The notes under the pieces were generated by a model. The model searched no databases, had not been told where the DNA came from, and saw only the letters and a list, made by a program, of their open reading frames with translations. A stretch of 6,722 bases of DNA from Pseudomonadota bacterium (GTDB lineage Bacteria > Myxococcota > Polyangia > Polyangiales > Polyangiaceae). Position 1 is the stretch's first letter. Each line of letters starts with the position of its first letter. The stretch covers positions 1 to 6,722 of the forward strand of contig JAEZYO010000425.1 in the NCBI GenBank assembly GCA_023419055.1, in the 5' to 3' direction. Position numbers and translations under genes: made by a program. Shown piece after piece: positions 5,293 through 6,722 of this stretch.

Positions 5293-5963
5293 GGTGCGCT
5301 CCGTAGGCCCACGTACTCGAGGCCCGGCAAGATGACGTCACGAATCGCTTCATCGTGCGCCGCGTGCAACAAGCGCGGCGTGAAGTAGCCGTAAGGAACC
5401 AGATCCTCGAACGGCTGCTCCGGGCCCTCGCACGTGGCGAGCGGCAGCACGGTGAGGAGCTTCGGGATCCACTCGCGAACGGTGTCCTTTTTTGGACCGC
5501 TCAGCGTGGAGAGGTGTGCCCAACCGACGCGGCTGTGTCGAAGCTCGTCGGCGAGGTGACGGCGGTTCAGCTTGCGGAGCTCCGAGTCGTTCACCGTGGG
5601 GCGCACGTGCCGCAGGATGAAGCAGCCCACCGTCTCCGTGAAGCAGCAGAGCGTGATGCGGAGGAGGCGATTTTCGGCGTCGCTCGCGCCGCGGAACGTG
5701 ATCGGATCTTCGCTGCGCGGGCGTAGCTCATCACCGGGATGTCCGAACCGGCGTGCCCAATCGCGGCACCAGACCGCGTGCTGATACTCGTCCGCGACGG
5801 CGCGCTCCGCGAGCGCGCGTACGGGGTCGGGCGTGCCCTCGGCGACGAGATCGGCGAGCACGTGCTGAAAGCCGTGCCACGACGTGAGCTCGCCCTGGGC
5901 CCGGCGCCACCAATAGGCCGCGAGTCGCTCGCGTTGCTCAGGATCGAGTTGGTCGATGCCCAT
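5289..5963 (-). CDS. Ferritin-like domain protein, putative di-iron
   Basis: All-helical soluble protein of 224 residues without a signal peptide, so probably cytoplasmic. Four helices carry the ferritin-like ligand set: Glu25 (AQGELTSWHGF), Glu59-x-x-His62 (ADEYQHAVW), Glu110 (CCFTETVGC) and Glu140-x-x-His143 (LADELRHSRVGW). Two ExxH motifs plus two single glutamates are the standard carboxylate-bridged di-iron pattern of rubrerythrin, ferritin and oxygenase-type proteins. The region also resembles the ferritin-like proteins common in myxobacteria. Cys106, Cys107 and Cys114 lie near Glu110, which is unusual. The C-terminal 60 residues are less conserved in appearance. Possible roles are an oxidase or oxygenase, or iron handling for the iron-dependent dioxygenase downstream. 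The gene starts three bases after the HTTM gene stop and overlaps the next gene by four. Confidence 0.82.
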   Translation of the reverse strand: MGIDQLDPEQRERLAAYWWRRAQGELTSWHGFQHVLADLVAEGTPDPVRALAERAVADEYQHAVWCRDWARRFGHPGDELRPRSEDPITFRGASDAENRLLRITLCCFTETVGCFILRHVRPTVNDSELRKLNRRHLADELRHSRVGWAHLSTLSGPKKDTVREWIPKLLTVLPLATCEGPEQPFEDLVPYGYFTPRLLHAAHDEAIRDVILPGLEYVGLRSAP

Positions 5964-5966
5964 TCG

Positions 5967-6722
5967 TCACCCAGCCGGGCCATTATAGTGAGTGACCGCT
6001 CGCCCCGGTGACCTTTCTCGTAGCCGTGATTTCGGCCAATAGGAAAGTAGTAGCAGCATCATCGTGGCTCCGAAAATGGAGACAGCGAGTATGCAGCCGA
6101 GCACCAGATGGAAGCCCACCGCGAGCGCGACTCCGACCCAGCGAGTCCGCTTCCAGGCCAAAAGCACGGGTAAGCCGAGCTCGAAAAGACACGTGAACCG
6201 GGCGAGGCCGGCGTGCCCGAACGCGCTGCGAAGGACTTCCCACATCGAGCCGCCGAGCATCCCGATCCGGTCGAGCTCGGCGAGCGTCTGACCGGACCAG
6301 TACTCGGGGTCGAGCTTCGCGAGCCCGGCGGAGAGGTAGACGCCCGAGACCAGCGCCCGAATCAAGGCGAGGGACCAGCCCGGGCTCGAGGTGGGTGAGG
6401 CGAGATTCTGGGCGCCCTTCGAGCGGAGGCGTCGCCACCCTCGGAGCGCTGCCCGCTCGAGGCTCAGCCGGTCACTCAGCGGACAGAACGCGAGCAGTCC
6501 GACGGCGAGGTAGAGCAAGTGCAGGTGGTGGAAGTAGCGGTAGCGGTCAGCCAGCAGGAGCAGGTAGCTCACGATGGCCACGGCTGCGGCCGAGAAACGT
6601 GGCCTGACCCCCAAGAGCAAGGACACGCTCAGGAAGGTGCGAGCGAAGACCAGCGCGTCGATCAGCGCGGGGCCGAGCGTGAGCCCGGGAAGGAGCGGAG
6701 AAGCGAGCGCGGGAAGTTGCGT
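5967..6722 (-). CDS. HTTM-domain integral membrane protein, partial (N-terminus beyond right edge)
   Basis: The frame is open from the window edge to TGA 5969-5967, giving 251 residues; the GTG at 6626 is internal, since hydrophobic coding sequence continues upstream without a stop. It belongs by pattern to the HTTM family, bacterial membrane proteins related to the N-terminal part of vitamin K-dependent gamma-carboxylase. Recognisable segments are ADRYRYFHHLHLLYLAVGLL, the hallmark IRALVSGVYLSAGLAKLDPEYW with G-Q-T-L after it, and FELGLPVLLAWKRTRWVG followed by FHLVLGC and a final hydrophobic helix. At least five membrane helices are visible. Whether it keeps carboxylase activity is unknown; most bacterial HTTM proteins have no assigned reaction. 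It is the first visible gene of a four-gene leftward operon whose promoter lies outside the window. Confidence 0.8.
   Translation of the reverse strand, partial: TQLPALASPLLPGLTLGPALIDALVFARTFLSVSLLLGVRPRFSAAAVAIVSYLLLLADRYRYFHHLHLLYLAVGLLAFCPLSDRLSLERAALRGWRRLRSKGAQNLASPTSSPGWSLALIRALVSGVYLSAGLAKLDPEYWSGQTLAELDRIGMLGGSMWEVLRSAFGHAGLARFTCLFELGLPVLLAWKRTRWVGVALAVGFHLVLGCILAVSIFGATMMLLLLSYWPKSRLRERSPGRAVTHYNGPAG

Overview
The window is GC-rich with strong G/C preference at third codon positions. It carries several lipoproteins that have a Gly/Ala/Ser-rich stalk directly after the lipobox cysteine. That style, together with a ferritin-like protein next to Tat-type lipoproteins, suggests a myxobacterium of the Polyangiales type (Sorangium/Polyangium-like). 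This is inferred from style, not from a marker gene.

Left edge (1-1010): the 5' part of an initiator tRNA-Met gene runs off the left end on the minus strand, with a clear TTGACA/TATGTT promoter. Divergent from it is a surface lipoprotein with a glycine-rich stalk and a C-type lectin-like domain. Middle left (1011-2192): a 25-bp translation-start module is present three times in tandem, and the third copy starts a small one-helix membrane protein resembling DUF3634. A HEAT-repeat-like protein follows, whose 5' part contains a nested inverted repeat.

Middle (2237-3804): an AT-rich promoter/operator island precedes a TetR-family regulator. Sixteen bases after the regulator is an alpha/beta hydrolase of the haloalkane dehalogenase/epoxide hydrolase superfamily. 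The pair looks like a self-regulated two-gene operon. It converges on the next block with only 25 bp between the stop codons.

Right (3830-6722, minus strand): four genes read leftward with junctions of -4 to +3 bp. They encode an HTTM-type membrane protein (truncated by the window edge), a ferritin-like putative di-iron protein, a Tat-like cysteine-rich lipoprotein and a Tat lipoprotein with a complete intradiol ring-cleavage dioxygenase site. The tight coupling suggests one process, possibly oxidation and cleavage of catechol-type compounds at the cell envelope. This block is the best candidate for an undescribed system. Its joint function is inference; the individual family assignments rest on visible motifs.
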